A stretch of DNA of 64,000 bases from Clostridium algifaecis (GTDB lineage Bacteria > Bacillota > Clostridia > Clostridiales > Clostridiaceae): assembly GCF_017874415.1 (NCBI RefSeq), contig NZ_JAGGLM010000012.1, forward strand, positions 1 to 64,000, given 5' to 3'. Below the pieces are notes generated by a model. That model saw nothing but the letters and a program-made list of their open reading frames with translations, was not told the origin of the DNA and ran no database searches. The position numbers and the translations under genes were made by a program. This document shows positions 9,285-21,508 of this stretch, piece after piece; position 1 is the first letter of the stretch; the number at the start of each line of letters is the position of its first letter.

Positions 9285-9426
9285 AATTAACTATATCCTC
9301 CAAATTCAATTTTATAAATAGAATTTGTTAGATATTTACACCTCCTTTTTTGTGTTATGTTATAATTTTACCCTCAATCACAAAATAATAAAAGTGTTTT
9401 TTTGTATTTAATTAATTTTTATAAAA

Positions 9427-9452
9427 AAAGAGGAGTCACAATTGACTCCTCT
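9427..9452 (-). terminator. Rho-independent terminator of nifJ
   Basis: AAAGAGGAGTCA pairs with TGACTCCTCTTT around a short loop. On the minus strand it is followed by a run of seven T. It lies a few bases downstream of the nifJ stop codon. Confidence 0.9.
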
Positions 9453-9458
9453 TTCTTA

Positions 9459-12400
9459 TTATTTATAAAGTTCTACTAATCTTAATAAATGTTCATAACG
9501 GTCTTTTGCAGACTTTTCGGATTCATCGAATAATTTCTCTGCACGATCAGGGAATGCACGTTTCAAACGAGTATAACGTGTTTCATTATTCAAGAAGTCC
9601 TGATAAGTTCCATCACCTGGTTTAGATGTAAGAGTGAATGGATTCTTTCCTTCAGCTTTAAGAGCAGGATTAAAGGAGAATAGATTCCAGTATCCAGCTT
9701 TTACAGCTTTCTTCATCTCATCCTGGCAGTGGTTCATGCCGCCTTTAACTCCGTGAAGTTCACAAGGTGCATATCCAATGATAAGTGATGGTCCGTTGTA
9801 AGCTTCTGCTTCAGCAATAACCTTAACAGCCTGAGCTGGGTTAGCACCAAGAGCAATTTGTCCTACATATACGTATCCATAGCTCATAGCTATTTCAGCA
9901 AGACTCTTCTTACCAACTTCTTTACCAGCAGCAGCGAACTGACAAACTTCACCGATGTTAGAAGCCTTTGAAGCCTGTCCACCTGTATTTGAGTACATTT
10001 CTGTATCGAATACCATAACATTTACGTTTTCTCCAGAAGCTAGTACATGGTCAAGTCCACCGAATCCGATATCGTATGCCCATCCGTCTCCACCAAGAAT
10101 CCATACTGACTTCTTAGCAAGGTACTGTTTCTTATCAAGTACATCTTTAGAAAGATCGCAGCCTGCAGCAGCAGATTTTTCAAGCTGAGCTATTAATGCA
10201 TCAGCAGCAGCTGTATTTTCTGTTGTACTATCTTTTGTTTCTATAAACTTCTTAGCAGCAGCTTTTACTTCAGCAGATGCTTTATCAGAAGCAGCAATCT
10301 TCTCAACCTTAGCTATAGCTTGGTCACGAAGTGTCTTCTGTCCAAGATACATACCAAATCCATGTTCTGCATTATCTTCAAATAATGAGTTAGACCATGC
10401 TGGACCCATCTTTGAATCTTTATTAACTGTAAATGGACTTGTTGCAGCAGGACCACCCCAGATAGAAGAACATCCTGTAGCATTTGAAATGTACATATGT
10501 TCACCAAATAATTGTGTAATCAAACGAGCATAAGATGTTTCAGCACATCCTGCGCAGCTTCCTGAGAACTCAAGAAGTGGTTGATTAAACTGTGAACCCT
10601 TAACTGTAGTATCAGCTGGCATTCCAGGTTTTTTACCTACATTAGCAACTAAGTAATCGAATACTGGCTGCTGGTCTGCCTGTGATTCCTGAGGTACCAT
10701 CTTGATAGCCTTTGTAGGACAAACAGTAATACATTCTCCGCATCCCATACAATCAAGAGGAGATACACTCATTGTATATTTGTATTCACTAGCCTTTGGC
10801 TTAGTATCAGCAACCTTTGTATTTGAAGGAGCTGCTTTTACTTCATCTGCACTCAGCATGAATGGACGAATTGTTGCATGAGAACATACAAATGCACAGT
10901 TATTACATTGAATACATTTATCTGCATCCCATTCTGGAACAGTTACAGCAGTACCACGTTTTTCATATGCAGCAGCACCAATTTCGAACTGTCCATCTGG
11001 ATTTTCTTCAAATGCAGATACAGGAAGACTGTCTCCATCCATAAGTCCAATAGGATTCATAAGATTTTTAACCATCTTAACTGTTTCTGGACGTCCTGTA
11101 AGTTCTGGAGCTTTAGCATCTGGTGCTGGATTCTTCCAGGAAGCTGGAACATCTATTTTATGAACAGCATCTACACCGGCATCAATTGCTTTGTAGTTCA
11201 TTTCTACAACCGCATCGCCCTTTTTGCTATATGATTTCTTAGCAGCAGCTTTCATAAATTTAATAGCATCATCAATTGGCATAACATTTGCTAATTTGAA
11301 GAATGCAGATTGAAGAATTGTATTAGTACGTTTACCCATACCAATTTCAATTGCTTTATCAATAGCATTGATTGTATATAACTGGATGTTGTTATCTGCT
11401 ATGTATTTCTTAGCATCAGCAGTTAACTTAGAATCAAGTTCTTCATCTGACCACTGGCAGTTGATCATGAATGTTCCGCCTGGTTTAACATCCTGAACCA
11501 TCTTATATCCTTTAACAACATATGATGGGTTATGACATGCAACAAAGTCAGCCTGGTTTATGTAATATGGGCTTCTGATTGGCTTGTCACCAAATCTAAG
11601 ATGCGATATTGTTACACCACCAGTTTTCTTAGAATCATACTGGAAATATGCTTGTATATATTTATCTGTATGATCACCTAATATCTTTGTTGAGTTCTTG
11701 TTAGCACCTACTGTACCATCACCGCCAAGACCCCAGAATTTACATTCTACAGTTCCAGGTGCAGATGTAATAGGAGCTGGTTTAACTTCTGGTAAGCTTA
11801 AGTTTGTAACATCATCAACTATACCGATTGTGAAACGAGCTTTTGGAGCATCTTTCTTCAATTCAGTATATACAGCAAATACGCATGAAGGTGGAGTATC
11901 CTTAGAACCAAGTCCATAACGTCCGCCTGTTAATACTACGTCATTAAGTCCTGCTTCACGAAGAGTTGTAGCTACATCAAGATATAATGGATCTCCTAAT
12001 GCTCCTGGCTCTTTTGTACGGTCAAGAACTGCAACTTTCTTAGCTGTCTTAGGTAAAACTTTAAGAAGTCCGTTAGATACCCATGGACGATATAGACGAA
12101 CTTTAATGATTCCAACTTTTTCTCCCTTAGCTGTCAAGTAATCGATAACTTCTTCAGCTACATCACATATAGATCCCATAGCGATGATGACACGGTCAGC
12201 ATCAGGAGCTCCATAGTAGTTGAATAAATCATAGTCTGTACCAAGTTTTTCATTTACTTTAGCCATGTATTTTTCAACAACAGCTGGTAAATTATTATAA
12301 GTTGTGTTGCTTGCTTCACGGTGTTGGAAGAATACATCTCCATTTTCGTGAGAACCACGCATAGCTGGGTGTTCTGGGTTTAATGCATGTTCACGGAAAG

Positions 12401-13004
12401 CTTTAACAGCATCCATGTTGCACATTTCTTTAAGATCTTCATAATCCCATTTTTCTATTTTTTGAATTTCATGAGATGTACGGAATCCATCAAAGAAGTT
12501 GATGAATGGAACTTTACCTTCGATTGCAGCAAGATGTGCAACTGGGCTTAAATCCATTACTTCCTGTGGGTTTGTTTCAGCGAGCATTGCGAAACCTGTC
12601 TGACGACAAGCATATACATCACTATGGTCACCAAATATATTAAGTGACTGAGTAGCAACAGTACGTGCTGATACATCAAATACGCAAGGAAGCTGTTCAG
12701 CAGCAATTTTATACATATTAGGAATCATCAAAAGAAGACCCTGTGATGCTGTAAATGTTGTTGTAATAGCTCCAGCAGCAAGAGAACCATGAACAGTTCC
12801 TGCAGCACCTGCTTCAGACTCCATTTCTACAACTTTAACCTGATTACCAAAAATATTTTCACGTCCTGCAGCAGACCATTGGTCAATAACATCAGCCATT
12901 GGACTTGATGGTGTGATAGGATAGATACCAGCTACTTCAGTAAAAGCATAAGCTACGTGTGCAGCAGCTGTATTACCATCCATTGATTGTTTAGATCTTG
13001 ACAT
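9459..13004 (-). CDS. nifJ: Pyruvate:ferredoxin (flavodoxin) oxidoreductase
   Basis: This single-chain enzyme oxidises pyruvate plus CoA to acetyl-CoA and CO2 and reduces ferredoxin, the central step feeding hydrogenase and acid or alcohol production in clostridia. The 1,181 residues match the homodimeric form. The order is: the pyrimidine-binding domain at the N terminus (GIYPITPSSPM), the transketolase C-like domain, the gamma domain (KFWGLGGDGTVGANKNS), two ferredoxin-type [4Fe-4S] motifs near residues 690 and 745 (CIQCNNCAFVC, CMGCGECITVCP), and the TPP-binding domain (SGSCAGCAETSYARL, GGDGWAYDIGFGG, VMVFDTEMYSNTGGQ). ATG follows TAAAGGAGG. Codon use looks like a highly expressed gene. 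It is monocistronic with a strong terminator. Confidence 0.98.
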   Translation of the reverse strand: MSRSKQSMDGNTAAAHVAYAFTEVAGIYPITPSSPMADVIDQWSAAGRENIFGNQVKVVEMESEAGAAGTVHGSLAAGAITTTFTASQGLLLMIPNMYKIAAEQLPCVFDVSARTVATQSLNIFGDHSDVYACRQTGFAMLAETNPQEVMDLSPVAHLAAIEGKVPFINFFDGFRTSHEIQKIEKWDYEDLKEMCNMDAVKAFREHALNPEHPAMRGSHENGDVFFQHREASNTTYNNLPAVVEKYMAKVNEKLGTDYDLFNYYGAPDADRVIIAMGSICDVAEEVIDYLTAKGEKVGIIKVRLYRPWVSNGLLKVLPKTAKKVAVLDRTKEPGALGDPLYLDVATTLREAGLNDVVLTGGRYGLGSKDTPPSCVFAVYTELKKDAPKARFTIGIVDDVTNLSLPEVKPAPITSAPGTVECKFWGLGGDGTVGANKNSTKILGDHTDKYIQAYFQYDSKKTGGVTISHLRFGDKPIRSPYYINQADFVACHNPSYVVKGYKMVQDVKPGGTFMINCQWSDEELDSKLTADAKKYIADNNIQLYTINAIDKAIEIGMGKRTNTILQSAFFKLANVMPIDDAIKFMKAAAKKSYSKKGDAVVEMNYKAIDAGVDAVHKIDVPASWKNPAPDAKAPELTGRPETVKMVKNLMNPIGLMDGDSLPVSAFEENPDGQFEIGAAAYEKRGTAVTVPEWDADKCIQCNNCAFVCSHATIRPFMLSADEVKAAPSNTKVADTKPKASEYKYTMSVSPLDCMGCGECITVCPTKAIKMVPQESQADQQPVFDYLVANVGKKPGMPADTTVKGSQFNQPLLEFSGSCAGCAETSYARLITQLFGEHMYISNATGCSSIWGGPAATSPFTVNKDSKMGPAWSNSLFEDNAEHGFGMYLGQKTLRDQAIAKVEKIAASDKASAEVKAAAKKFIETKDSTTENTAAADALIAQLEKSAAAGCDLSKDVLDKKQYLAKKSVWILGGDGWAYDIGFGGLDHVLASGENVNVMVFDTEMYSNTGGQASKASNIGEVCQFAAAGKEVGKKSLAEIAMSYGYVYVGQIALGANPAQAVKVIAEAEAYNGPSLIIGYAPCELHGVKGGMNHCQDEMKKAVKAGYWNLFSFNPALKAEGKNPFTLTSKPGDGTYQDFLNNETRYTRLKRAFPDRAEKLFDESEKSAKDRYEHLLRLVELYK

Positions 13005-13538
13005 ATAAAATTTCCTCCTTTATTTTTTAAGGTCATTATATTATTGTTCAACAACCTAGTTCAATAATAAAAGCGTATAAAAACCTATTAATCAAAATTT
13101 CAATTAATATTACACTTTTATATTACAACAAAAATAAGAATATGTAAATTATAAATTTACCTGTATTAATAAAAATTTTTGTTTGTATACAATTTATGCA
13201 GTAAGTACTTTTAAGTGCTTATAGGCTAATTCGTGATCTGTATTAATATTAATGTATAATTATTTCAAAATGACCCTTTATATAGGTAACGTATTCATTT
13301 TTTTTGAATGAATTTGCCAATTATATAAACTTATTTATATAATTGTAATGACTGCAAGAGAACAGTCTTCATACCACTTGTAAAACAACATTATAATAAT
13401 GTCAACTTACATTATAGTATATTCTACATCGTTTTCCTTTTTCCTTCTAAAATAATTAAAAAATATTAATTTTTTCACAAAGTACTTAAAAACATAAAAT
13501 GTTTGTTATTTATATAACTATTATATCACTATATTCAT
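13005..13538. promoter_or_regulatory. 534-bp gene-free leader upstream of nifJ
   Basis: No open frame is supported here. On the minus strand it holds the nifJ ribosome site (AAAGGAGG) and, 35-65 nt before the ATG, an imperfect dyad TATTATTG (13039-13046) / CAATAATA (13062-13069). Further up are AT-rich hairpins: AAGTACTT/AAGTGCTT near 13205, ATTCATT/AATGAAT near 13290, and GACTG/CAGTC near 13350. A long 5' region is plausible for a highly expressed, redox-regulated gene, but no named regulator site or riboswitch was recognised. Confidence 0.4.
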
Positions 13539-14606
13539 TTATTTTATACTATATTTATTAATTATATTTATAATTTTATCTACTCCATTGTCGATATTGC
13601 TTTTATTCATCTTATTTATATACTCATTTCTACAATTATATAATTCGTCTACCTTATTAACAAGCAGATCTAAGTTCAGTGTATCTTCAGGCAAAACCAT
13701 GCTATATCCACTCTTTTCAAAAGAAGCCGCATTCAATATCTGGTCTCCACGACTTGATTTTTTAGACAATGGGATAAGAATATTTGGCTTTTTTAAAGCC
13801 AGCAGTTCAAATATAGCATTTGCACCCGCTCTTGATATTACAATATCAGCGAAATTCATTATATGAGGCATTTCCTCATTTATATATTCAAATTGTATAT
13901 ATCCAGTTTTTTTAAGCAGTGCGCTGTCTAAATTTCCTTTTCCACATATATGTACCACATTGTATTTTTGAAGAAGTTTATCCAAAGAATTTCTTACCAT
14001 ATCGTTTATAAACTTAGATCCAAGGCTCCCACCTATTATGAGCAGAACAGGTTTGTTATCCCTAAAATCGCATATTCTTCTGCCTATTATTTTACTTCCA
14101 TTTAAAATTTCTTCTCTAATAGGTGTACCTGTTAAAACTCCTTTTTTGTCTTTTATCTTGTTTAATGATTCAGGAAAAGTAACACAAATTTTATTGCAGT
14201 AGGACGCAGATATTCTATTTGCAAGGCCAGGTGTAATGTCTGACTCATGGGCAATTACAGGTATTCTGCTTAAATATGCTGCAATTACAACAGGCACTGA
14301 TACAAACCCTCCTTTTGAAAATACTATATTGGGTTTCTCCTTTTTCATTATAAAAAAAGCCTGTATAACTCCTTTTAGTACCTTAAATGGATCTGTGAAA
14401 TTTTTTACGTCAAAATATCTTCTCAATTTTCCACTTGATATTATATTATATTTTATATTTTCAGATTCTATTATCTTTCTTTCAATTCCGTTTTTAGTTC
14501 CTATATATTCTATTTCATAGCCCAATTTTCTAAGTTTAGGTACAAGTGCAAGATTTGGAGTTACATGGCCTGCAGAGCCTCCACCTGTCAATATTATTTT
14601 TTTCAA
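13539..14606 (-). CDS. murG: Undecaprenyldiphospho-muramoylpentapeptide beta-N-acetylglucosaminyltransferase MurG
   Basis: MurG adds GlcNAc to lipid I to make lipid II at the cytoplasmic face of the membrane. The 355 residues show the Gly-rich N-terminal loop ([16 protein letters not shown]), the hydrophobic patch ([14 protein letters not shown]), the acceptor loop [12 protein letters not shown], the inter-domain [11 protein letters not shown] and the UDP-GlcNAc site ([24 protein letters not shown]). Length is normal. It lies 17 bp downstream of recJ on the same strand and ends before the nifJ leader. It is not inside a dcw cluster here. Confidence 0.96.
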   Translation of the reverse strand: MKKIILTGGGSAGHVTPNLALVPKLRKLGYEIEYIGTKNGIERKIIESENIKYNIISSGKLRRYFDVKNFTDPFKVLKGVIQAFFIMKKEKPNIVFSKGGFVSVPVVIAAYLSRIPVIAHESDITPGLANRISASYCNKICVTFPESLNKIKDKKGVLTGTPIREEILNGSKIIGRRICDFRDNKPVLLIIGGSLGSKFINDMVRNSLDKLLQKYNVVHICGKGNLDSALLKKTGYIQFEYINEEMPHIMNFADIVISRAGANAIFELLALKKPNILIPLSKKSSRGDQILNAASFEKSGYSMVLPEDTLNLDLLVNKVDELYNCRNEYINKMNKSNIDNGVDKIINIINKYSIK

Positions 14607-14623
14607 AATTAGCTTCCTCCCAT

Positions 14624-16402
14624 TTATTTAGATAATCTAAAATCCTTTATTATTAATTGGATCGAAGTATTTCCATTATAGTTATTAATCGAGGGTGAAA
14701 ATATAAAATCCATGAATATGTGTCTGAAATTGTTTGTTAAAATTTTATTTAATTCATTGCTTCCATAATTTTTGTTGATTATTTGTTTGAATTTTTCCCC
14801 GCCATCAAAACTTATGGCATCCATCTTTTCCATACTGCCTCTCAATCTGCAAAATAATTTTAAAATATTTTTATCTTTTCCCATAAAATATATTCTGAAA
14901 ACTTCTATATTCTTTTCTGCAAAAATTGGTGTAGAATTGCCTTTGCCAAATGGTTCCAAAGATTTTATGTCATTTATAATTTTAAAATTTATACTTTCTA
15001 GTGGAAGCCTTCTATCTATTCTTATTTTTGGAATTAAATCATTCTCGCTCAAATTACAATTGGTATTCAATTGCTTTCTCAATTTTTCTATATTTTCTTC
15101 TCTAATAGACATTCCTGCTGCCATCTTATGTCCTCCAAAATTTTCCATAAGGCTGCCGCACTTTGTAAGTTCTTCATACATATTGTACTCTTCTATAGAC
15201 CTTCCAGAGCCCTTTGCCATAGTTTCGCCTCCGGTCAAAACTATAGAAGGCAGATTATATCTTTCTTTAAGCCTGCCAGCTACTATGCCTGCAATACTTT
15301 CATGCACATCTTCTTCATAAACTACAAGTACCTTGTCCTTTTTCAATTGGGATTTTTCAATTTTATCTATTATTTTTTCCAGGCTTTGAGATGTCATATC
15401 CTGCCTTTCAATATTCAAATTTCTCAGCTTTTTTGCAAGAGCTGCTGCTGTTTCAGCATCCTGTGCCATGAAAAGTTTTAAAGCAAGTACGGCACTTTCA
15501 AGCCTTCCTGCTGCATTTATACAAGGTCCTATAACAAATCCAATATGATATGCTGTTATATTGCCCATTTTAAGAGAATTTTCTTCTATAAGGGCTCTTA
15601 TACCCGGATTTTTGCTTTTATTTAAAAGCTCTATTCCAATTTTTGTAATAATCCTGTTTTCACCAACCAAATCCACTATATCGCATATGGTTCCAATAGC
15701 TGCATATTCAATAAATTTATAAGCTTCTGTTTCATCTATACCCATCTTTCTGTAAAGTACCTGTGCAAATTTAAACGCAACTCCAGCACCACAAAGCATT
15801 TTAAATGGATATTTGCATTCTTTCTGCTTTGGATTTATTATAGCATCTGCAGATGGCAGAATAAAAGTCCTGTCATTTTCATCTTTAGATAAAAACGGTA
15901 TATCATGGTGATCCGTCACAACTACTGTCATTCCAAGTTCCTTTACCCTTTTAATTTCATCAACAGCAGATATGCCATTATCACAGGTTACAATAGTATT
16001 ATATCCTTCAGAATTCAATTTTTCTATACTGTTTATGTTTATACCATATCCTTCTTTTACTCTATCTGGTATATGATATTTCACATCCGCCCCGCACCTT
16101 GAAAGTGCGCTATAAAGTATAAAAGTACTTGTTATTCCGTCAGCATCATAATCTCCATAAATCACAATCCTGTCATTTTTTTTTATTGCCCTGTATATTA
16201 TATCAGTGCCAACATCCATGTCTTTCATCAAAATAGGATCATGTAATTTGTTTAAATTTGGATTCATAAAGTCATTTATTTCTTTTTCTGCAGTTATTCC
16301 TCTATTTGAAAGTATGGATAATAAAAGTTCACTTATACCCGTTCTTCTTGAAAGCTCTTTTGTATTTACTTTGCATCTTCTAAGCATCCATCTTTTATCC
16401 AA
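14624..16402 (-). CDS. recJ: Single-stranded-DNA-specific exonuclease RecJ
   Basis: RecJ degrades single-stranded DNA 5' to 3' in recombination and repair. DHH-family motifs are clear: [27 protein letters not shown], and the DHHA1 region with [13 protein letters not shown] and [11 protein letters not shown]. The longest frame opens at a TTG (16426) inside the upstream peptidase gene. A TTG at 16402 lies 6 nt after GAGAGGGG and gives MDKRWMLRR, the usual RecJ beginning, so it is chosen (592 residues). The C-terminal OB-like portion is present. It forms a tight group with the M16 peptidase upstream and murG downstream. Confidence 0.94.
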   Translation of the reverse strand: MDKRWMLRRCKVNTKELSRRTGISELLLSILSNRGITAEKEINDFMNPNLNKLHDPILMKDMDVGTDIIYRAIKKNDRIVIYGDYDADGITSTFILYSALSRCGADVKYHIPDRVKEGYGININSIEKLNSEGYNTIVTCDNGISAVDEIKRVKELGMTVVVTDHHDIPFLSKDENDRTFILPSADAIINPKQKECKYPFKMLCGAGVAFKFAQVLYRKMGIDETEAYKFIEYAAIGTICDIVDLVGENRIITKIGIELLNKSKNPGIRALIEENSLKMGNITAYHIGFVIGPCINAAGRLESAVLALKLFMAQDAETAAALAKKLRNLNIERQDMTSQSLEKIIDKIEKSQLKKDKVLVVYEEDVHESIAGIVAGRLKERYNLPSIVLTGGETMAKGSGRSIEEYNMYEELTKCGSLMENFGGHKMAAGMSIREENIEKLRKQLNTNCNLSENDLIPKIRIDRRLPLESINFKIINDIKSLEPFGKGNSTPIFAEKNIEVFRIYFMGKDKNILKLFCRLRGSMEKMDAISFDGGEKFKQIINKNYGSNELNKILTNNFRHIFMDFIFSPSINNYNGNTSIQLIIKDFRLSK

Positions 16403-16415
16403 AGAATTACCCCTC

Positions 16416-17645
16416 TCATTCACCAATAATCTGTATAGACGGATTGTTTAATATTTTGTTTATTAACAAATATATAAGTTCTCCGGAAATATCTTCAAGT
16501 CCATCTATTTCATCATAAAGCTTTTTAAAGTTTCCATACATCAATTCATAAGTTGTGAGTTCTTTGCAAAGTTGAATTGACCTTTCAAGTTTGAGTTTTC
16601 TCTTGATTTTTATTCTCTTGCTCATTTTTAATATATTTTCATTATTAAAATATGATTTGTCATTTTTAATTTTATGTATCAGTTCATTTATAGTATATAT
16701 TGACCTCTCTACTTTTTCTTTAGAAGTTCCCATATTTATTGAAAAGAGCTTTATTCCAGGCTCATTTTTTACATGGCTTCCTATCTCGTAGGCAGCTGCA
16801 TTTTTAGTCCTTATTTCATTGAATAAAAAGCTGCTGGTACCTTCACCAAAAGCTTCATTAAATAAAAGAAATGCTTTAAATTCTTCTTCTTTTAAACTGC
16901 TTATATCAAATATATATTGAATTTTAGTTCCTTCTATACCTGCTAATTTGTTTCTATATGTCCCTGGAATATTCTTTTCATAAAAAATTTCGCTGTCTCT
17001 TTTAAAAACAGTGCTATTTTGCTTCCAGTCAGAAAAATACTTTTCCACCAAATTGCATATAAGCTCAAAGTCAAGGGAAGACGAAAAACTAATCACACAA
17101 TTATCTGGCCTATAAAAAGCTTTATAGAATTTTTTTATTTCATCCAGAGTTATGGATCTTATACTTTTCTCAGAGCCTATTATAATCTCTTTTATCCTTC
17201 TATTTTTAAAAGAATTTCTAAAAAGTGTGTCTTCACAATTTTGATACAAATCGCCCTGCCATTCTTTAAGCTCTTCACATATTATATCCATTTCCTCCTT
17301 AAATCCTTTCCCCGGAAATAATGGATTTAGAAGAATATCTGAATAAAGTTCAAGTGCGGCATTTAAGTTTTCCCTGAGACAGCTGCCATAATATATTGTA
17401 TAAGGGAAATTTGTCATGGCATTTTCAAATCCAAATATATCATCGAAGGCAGTGTTTATTTCATTTTCTGTTTTATGCAAGGTGCCTTTAGATATCATGT
17501 GTTCAAGTGCATGTGCAGTTCCAAAATGAAAAGTATTTCCTTCATCCACTGCTCCTGCGTTAAATCCTATGCAAAAAGAGGTTACATCTGAAGGTCTATG
17601 CTCATATATAAGTTTAATTCCATTTTTTAAAGTACAATATTCCAT
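16416..17645 (-). CDS. M16-family (insulinase-like) zinc metallopeptidase
   Basis: The inverted zinc motif HxxEH is present as HALEH near residue 46, and the third ligand is a Glu in CEELKEWQGD about 75 residues later. At 409 residues it has one pair of M16 domains (YmxG/PepR-like size), with the C-terminal substrate-binding segment FNEAFGEGTSSFLFNEIR. No signal peptide is seen, so it is probably cytoplasmic. The ATG abuts the PfpI-family gene by 3 bp. The 3' end lies 13 bp from the chosen recJ start. The substrate is unknown. Confidence 0.88.
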   Translation of the reverse strand: MEYCTLKNGIKLIYEHRPSDVTSFCIGFNAGAVDEGNTFHFGTAHALEHMISKGTLHKTENEINTAFDDIFGFENAMTNFPYTIYYGSCLRENLNAALELYSDILLNPLFPGKGFKEEMDIICEELKEWQGDLYQNCEDTLFRNSFKNRRIKEIIIGSEKSIRSITLDEIKKFYKAFYRPDNCVISFSSSLDFELICNLVEKYFSDWKQNSTVFKRDSEIFYEKNIPGTYRNKLAGIEGTKIQYIFDISSLKEEEFKAFLLFNEAFGEGTSSFLFNEIRTKNAAAYEIGSHVKNEPGIKLFSINMGTSKEKVERSIYTINELIHKIKNDKSYFNNENILKMSKRIKIKRKLKLERSIQLCKELTTYELMYGNFKKLYDEIDGLEDISGELIYLLINKILNNPSIQIIGE

Positions 17646-17648
17646 AAT

Positions 17649-18221
17649 CTATTTACCATAATATCCTTTGACTAAATCAAAAAGTGTAGATTTTTCGACT
17701 TTCTTTACAGTTTCTTCATCTGTAAGACTTTCAAGTATCTTAAATGCGAAATAAATTGACATGCCTGCTCCCCTGCTGGTTATTATATTTCCATCTTTTA
17801 CTACGAAATCTTCTTTATAATTTGCAGCTTCAAATTCATTTTTAAAGTTAGGATTAGAGGTTACAGCTTTCCCTTCAATAATACCTGCCTGTTTAAGTAC
17901 TATAGGTGCTGCACATATGGCAGATACCATCTTGTTCTTTGAGTTAAACTCCTTAACAAGCTTTATCACGTTCTCATTGTCTCTTAAATTGGCTGCTCCT
18001 GGAAGACCTCCTGGAAGTATTACAGCATCATATTCATCTACATCAATATTCTTGATGGATTCATCTGCTTTTATAGTAGTATTCCTTGAACTTGTTTTAT
18101 ATAATTCATCGTCTATAGAACAAATTGTACACTCAACTTTTCCACGTCTTAATATATCTACAGGAGTCAAAGCTTCAATATCTTCAAAACCTTCTGCTAA
18201 TAAAACTACTGCCTTTTTCAT
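17649..18221 (-). CDS. DJ-1/PfpI family protein (YajL-like)
   Basis: A 190-residue single-domain DJ-1 superfamily protein. The nucleophilic cysteine is C103 in SAICAAP, with the conserved Glu16 in EGFEDIE and the core PGGLPGAANLRD. The closest type is DJ-1/YajL/ThiJ (TPVDILRRG), whose members have been linked to oxidative or glycation damage control; the activity of this member cannot be told from sequence. It is the first gene of the run peptidase-recJ-murG. The start is ATG about 14 nt after AGGAAGTG. Confidence 0.88.
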   Translation of the reverse strand: MKKAVVLLAEGFEDIEALTPVDILRRGKVECTICSIDDELYKTSSRNTTIKADESIKNIDVDEYDAVILPGGLPGAANLRDNENVIKLVKEFNSKNKMVSAICAAPIVLKQAGIIEGKAVTSNPNFKNEFEAANYKEDFVVKDGNIITSRGAGMSIYFAFKILESLTDEETVKKVEKSTLFDLVKGYYGK

Positions 18222-18310
18222 AAATTCATCACACTTCCTACATTATAATTAATTCACAAATATATCTCTTATAATATTATAATTATTATCACTGTGTTTT
18301 ACAAATTAAA

Positions 18311-18347
18311 AAAACTGCCAATGTCCTTGTAAAAGAACATTGGCAAG
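18311..18347 (-). terminator. Rho-independent terminator of the glp operon
   Basis: TGCCAATGT (18316-18324) pairs with ACATTGGCA (18337-18345). Read on the minus strand it is followed by seven T. It lies about 30 bp after the glpK stop codon. Confidence 0.92.
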
Positions 18348-18375
18348 TTTTATATATCAAACATAACAAAGTATA

Positions 18376-19911
<1,536 letters not shown>

Positions 19912-19962
19912 TTATAACGTTTTCAAATTTTAGTACAAAAAGCCAGTTTAATGAATTTAATA

Positions 19963-20526
19963 TTATAAATTCCACAATGTGCTGTCAGTAGTTGAAACTG
20001 CTACAGCTCCAGATGATAATGCATCCATAACATCTTTTTTCTTTGTTATAAGTCCTCCTGCAATTATTGGAACTTTTACTTCTCTCTCTATCACACTTAT
20101 TATCTTATTTGCCACACCAGGCATAACTTCCACTGCTGTAGGATTTGTTTCATGAATACTTCTTATTCCTGTTTTAAGGGAAAGTGAATCTATTGCAAAT
20201 ATTCTCTGTATGGCATATAAATTAAGGTGATTTGCGTATCTTATATTTGAAGCTTTCGTGCTTATTATTCCATCTGTTCTTACTGAATCTTTTATAAAAC
20301 GTATAGCTGCCTGGTCACCTCTAAGACCTTCTACCAAGTCAAGATGAACAAATACAAGTTTTCCATTTTCTTTAAGTTTGCTGCATATATCTTTTATGCT
20401 GAGTATATCTCCATACAATATAAACACTATATTGGCATTGCTGAGTATAGCTTTTTCCAAATCATTATCATTTCTTATTGCAGCTATAACAGGATTTTCT
20501 ATTAAAGTTTCCTTAAGTTTAATCAT
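19963..20526 (-). CDS. glpP: Glycerol-3-phosphate-responsive antiterminator GlpP
   Basis: GlpP binds glycerol 3-phosphate and prevents termination in glp leaders in Bacillus. The 187-residue product has the family features: the N-terminal ENPVIAAIRNDNDLEKA, FVHLDLVEGLRGDQAAIRFI, DGIISTKASNIRYA and the phosphate-binding C terminus VPIIAGGLITKKKDVMDALSSGAVAVSTT. It lies between glpF and glpK. A promoter followed by a terminator hairpin lies upstream of glpF, which is the target arrangement expected for this protein. Confidence 0.94.
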   Translation of the reverse strand: MIKLKETLIENPVIAAIRNDNDLEKAILSNANIVFILYGDILSIKDICSKLKENGKLVFVHLDLVEGLRGDQAAIRFIKDSVRTDGIISTKASNIRYANHLNLYAIQRIFAIDSLSLKTGIRSIHETNPTAVEVMPGVANKIISVIEREVKVPIIAGGLITKKKDVMDALSSGAVAVSTTDSTLWNL

Positions 20527-20626
20527 ATATACCTCTTTTAATCCAATTATTTTAATAATTAACTATTAATTAAACTTATAATACTTTATATTTATAATTA
20601 ATTCAATATATAGTAACAACTTGCTA

Positions 20627-21337
20627 TTAGAATATTAGTGTAAATACAAGAGCTCCTACTATTCCACCTGCTATTGGTCCTAAAACTGGAATTAATGCAT
20701 ATGACCAATCTGAATCACCTTTACCTGCAATAGGAAGTACTGCATGTGCAATTCTTGGTCCCAAGTCTCTTGCTGGGTTTATAGCATATCCTGTAGGTCC
20801 ACCAGCAGAAAGTCCTAATGCCCATATTATAAAAGTTACAAAAAGTGTTCCAAATCCAGCTGCTGTATGCTGAATACCTATTCCAAGAATTCCAAATACA
20901 AGTGTAGCTGTTCCTAAAAATTCTGTTATAAAGTTTGCTGGTAAATTTCTTATAGCTGGTGCTGTACAGAATATACCAAGCTTGGCTGCCTTATCTTCTG
21001 TCTGTTCCCAATGTGGCAAGTAACTAAGCCAAACAAGTACAGCTCCTGCAAATGCTCCAAGCATTTGAGCACATATATATGGGAAAACCTCAGATGCAGG
21101 AAACTTTCCTATTACTGCAAGGGCAATAGTAAGAGCCGGATTAAAATGTGCCCCACTTACTCCTCCAAAGATGTAAGCCGGTATACCAACTGCAAATGCC
21201 CAGCCGGCAGTTATTACAATCCATCCACTATTCTGTCCTTTGCTCTTTGTAAGAGTACAGTTGGCACATACTCCGTCTCCAAGATAAATCAAAATCATGG
21301 TACCTACAAACTCAGCTATTAATTTTGTCATTAACAT
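20627..21337 (-). CDS. glpF: Glycerol uptake facilitator (aquaglyceroporin)
   Basis: A six-helix MIP-family channel of 236 residues. Both NPA half-helix motifs are present (SGAHFNPALTIA and GYAINPARDLGPR). The second is followed by Asp at the position typical of glycerol facilitators and not water-only channels. It would let glycerol cross the cytoplasmic membrane for phosphorylation by GlpK. The ATG follows GAGGAGG by 8 nt. It is the first gene of the glp operon, about 100 nt downstream of a leader terminator. Confidence 0.96.
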   Translation of the reverse strand: MLMTKLIAEFVGTMILIYLGDGVCANCTLTKSKGQNSGWIVITAGWAFAVGIPAYIFGGVSGAHFNPALTIALAVIGKFPASEVFPYICAQMLGAFAGAVLVWLSYLPHWEQTEDKAAKLGIFCTAPAIRNLPANFITEFLGTATLVFGILGIGIQHTAAGFGTLFVTFIIWALGLSAGGPTGYAINPARDLGPRIAHAVLPIAGKGDSDWSYALIPVLGPIAGGIVGALVFTLIF

Positions 21338-21430
21338 TATATCTTCCTCCTCGCATATCTTTTTAGCAGTTAATGTATATGTGATTACTTTTTAATTACA
21401 ATCGATTACAGAAAGCTTAAAAAATTCACA

Positions 21431-21482
21431 TAAAAAGAGCCAATTTTAATAAAGCTATCTAAAGCTCTACTAAAATGGCTCT
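21431..21482 (-). terminator. Leader terminator upstream of glpF, probable GlpP target
   Basis: GAGCCATTTTA (minus-strand order, 21481-21471) pairs with TAAAATTGGCTC (21448-21437) with one bulged base, followed by TTTTT. It stands between a good promoter (21509-21537) and the glpF start codon, so it can act as an attenuator. It may also terminate parC read-through. Confidence 0.75.
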
Positions 21483-21508
21483 CTCATTCTCTGCCGTTTA
21501 TATAAAAT

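Noticed and set aside
10313-10507. Small frames inside nifJ on both strands
   Set aside because: They are shadows of the long nifJ frame, whose protein is complete and highly conserved.
13200-13380. Riboswitch in the nifJ leader
   Set aside because: Hairpins are present but none of the conserved cores of known riboswitch classes could be recognised.
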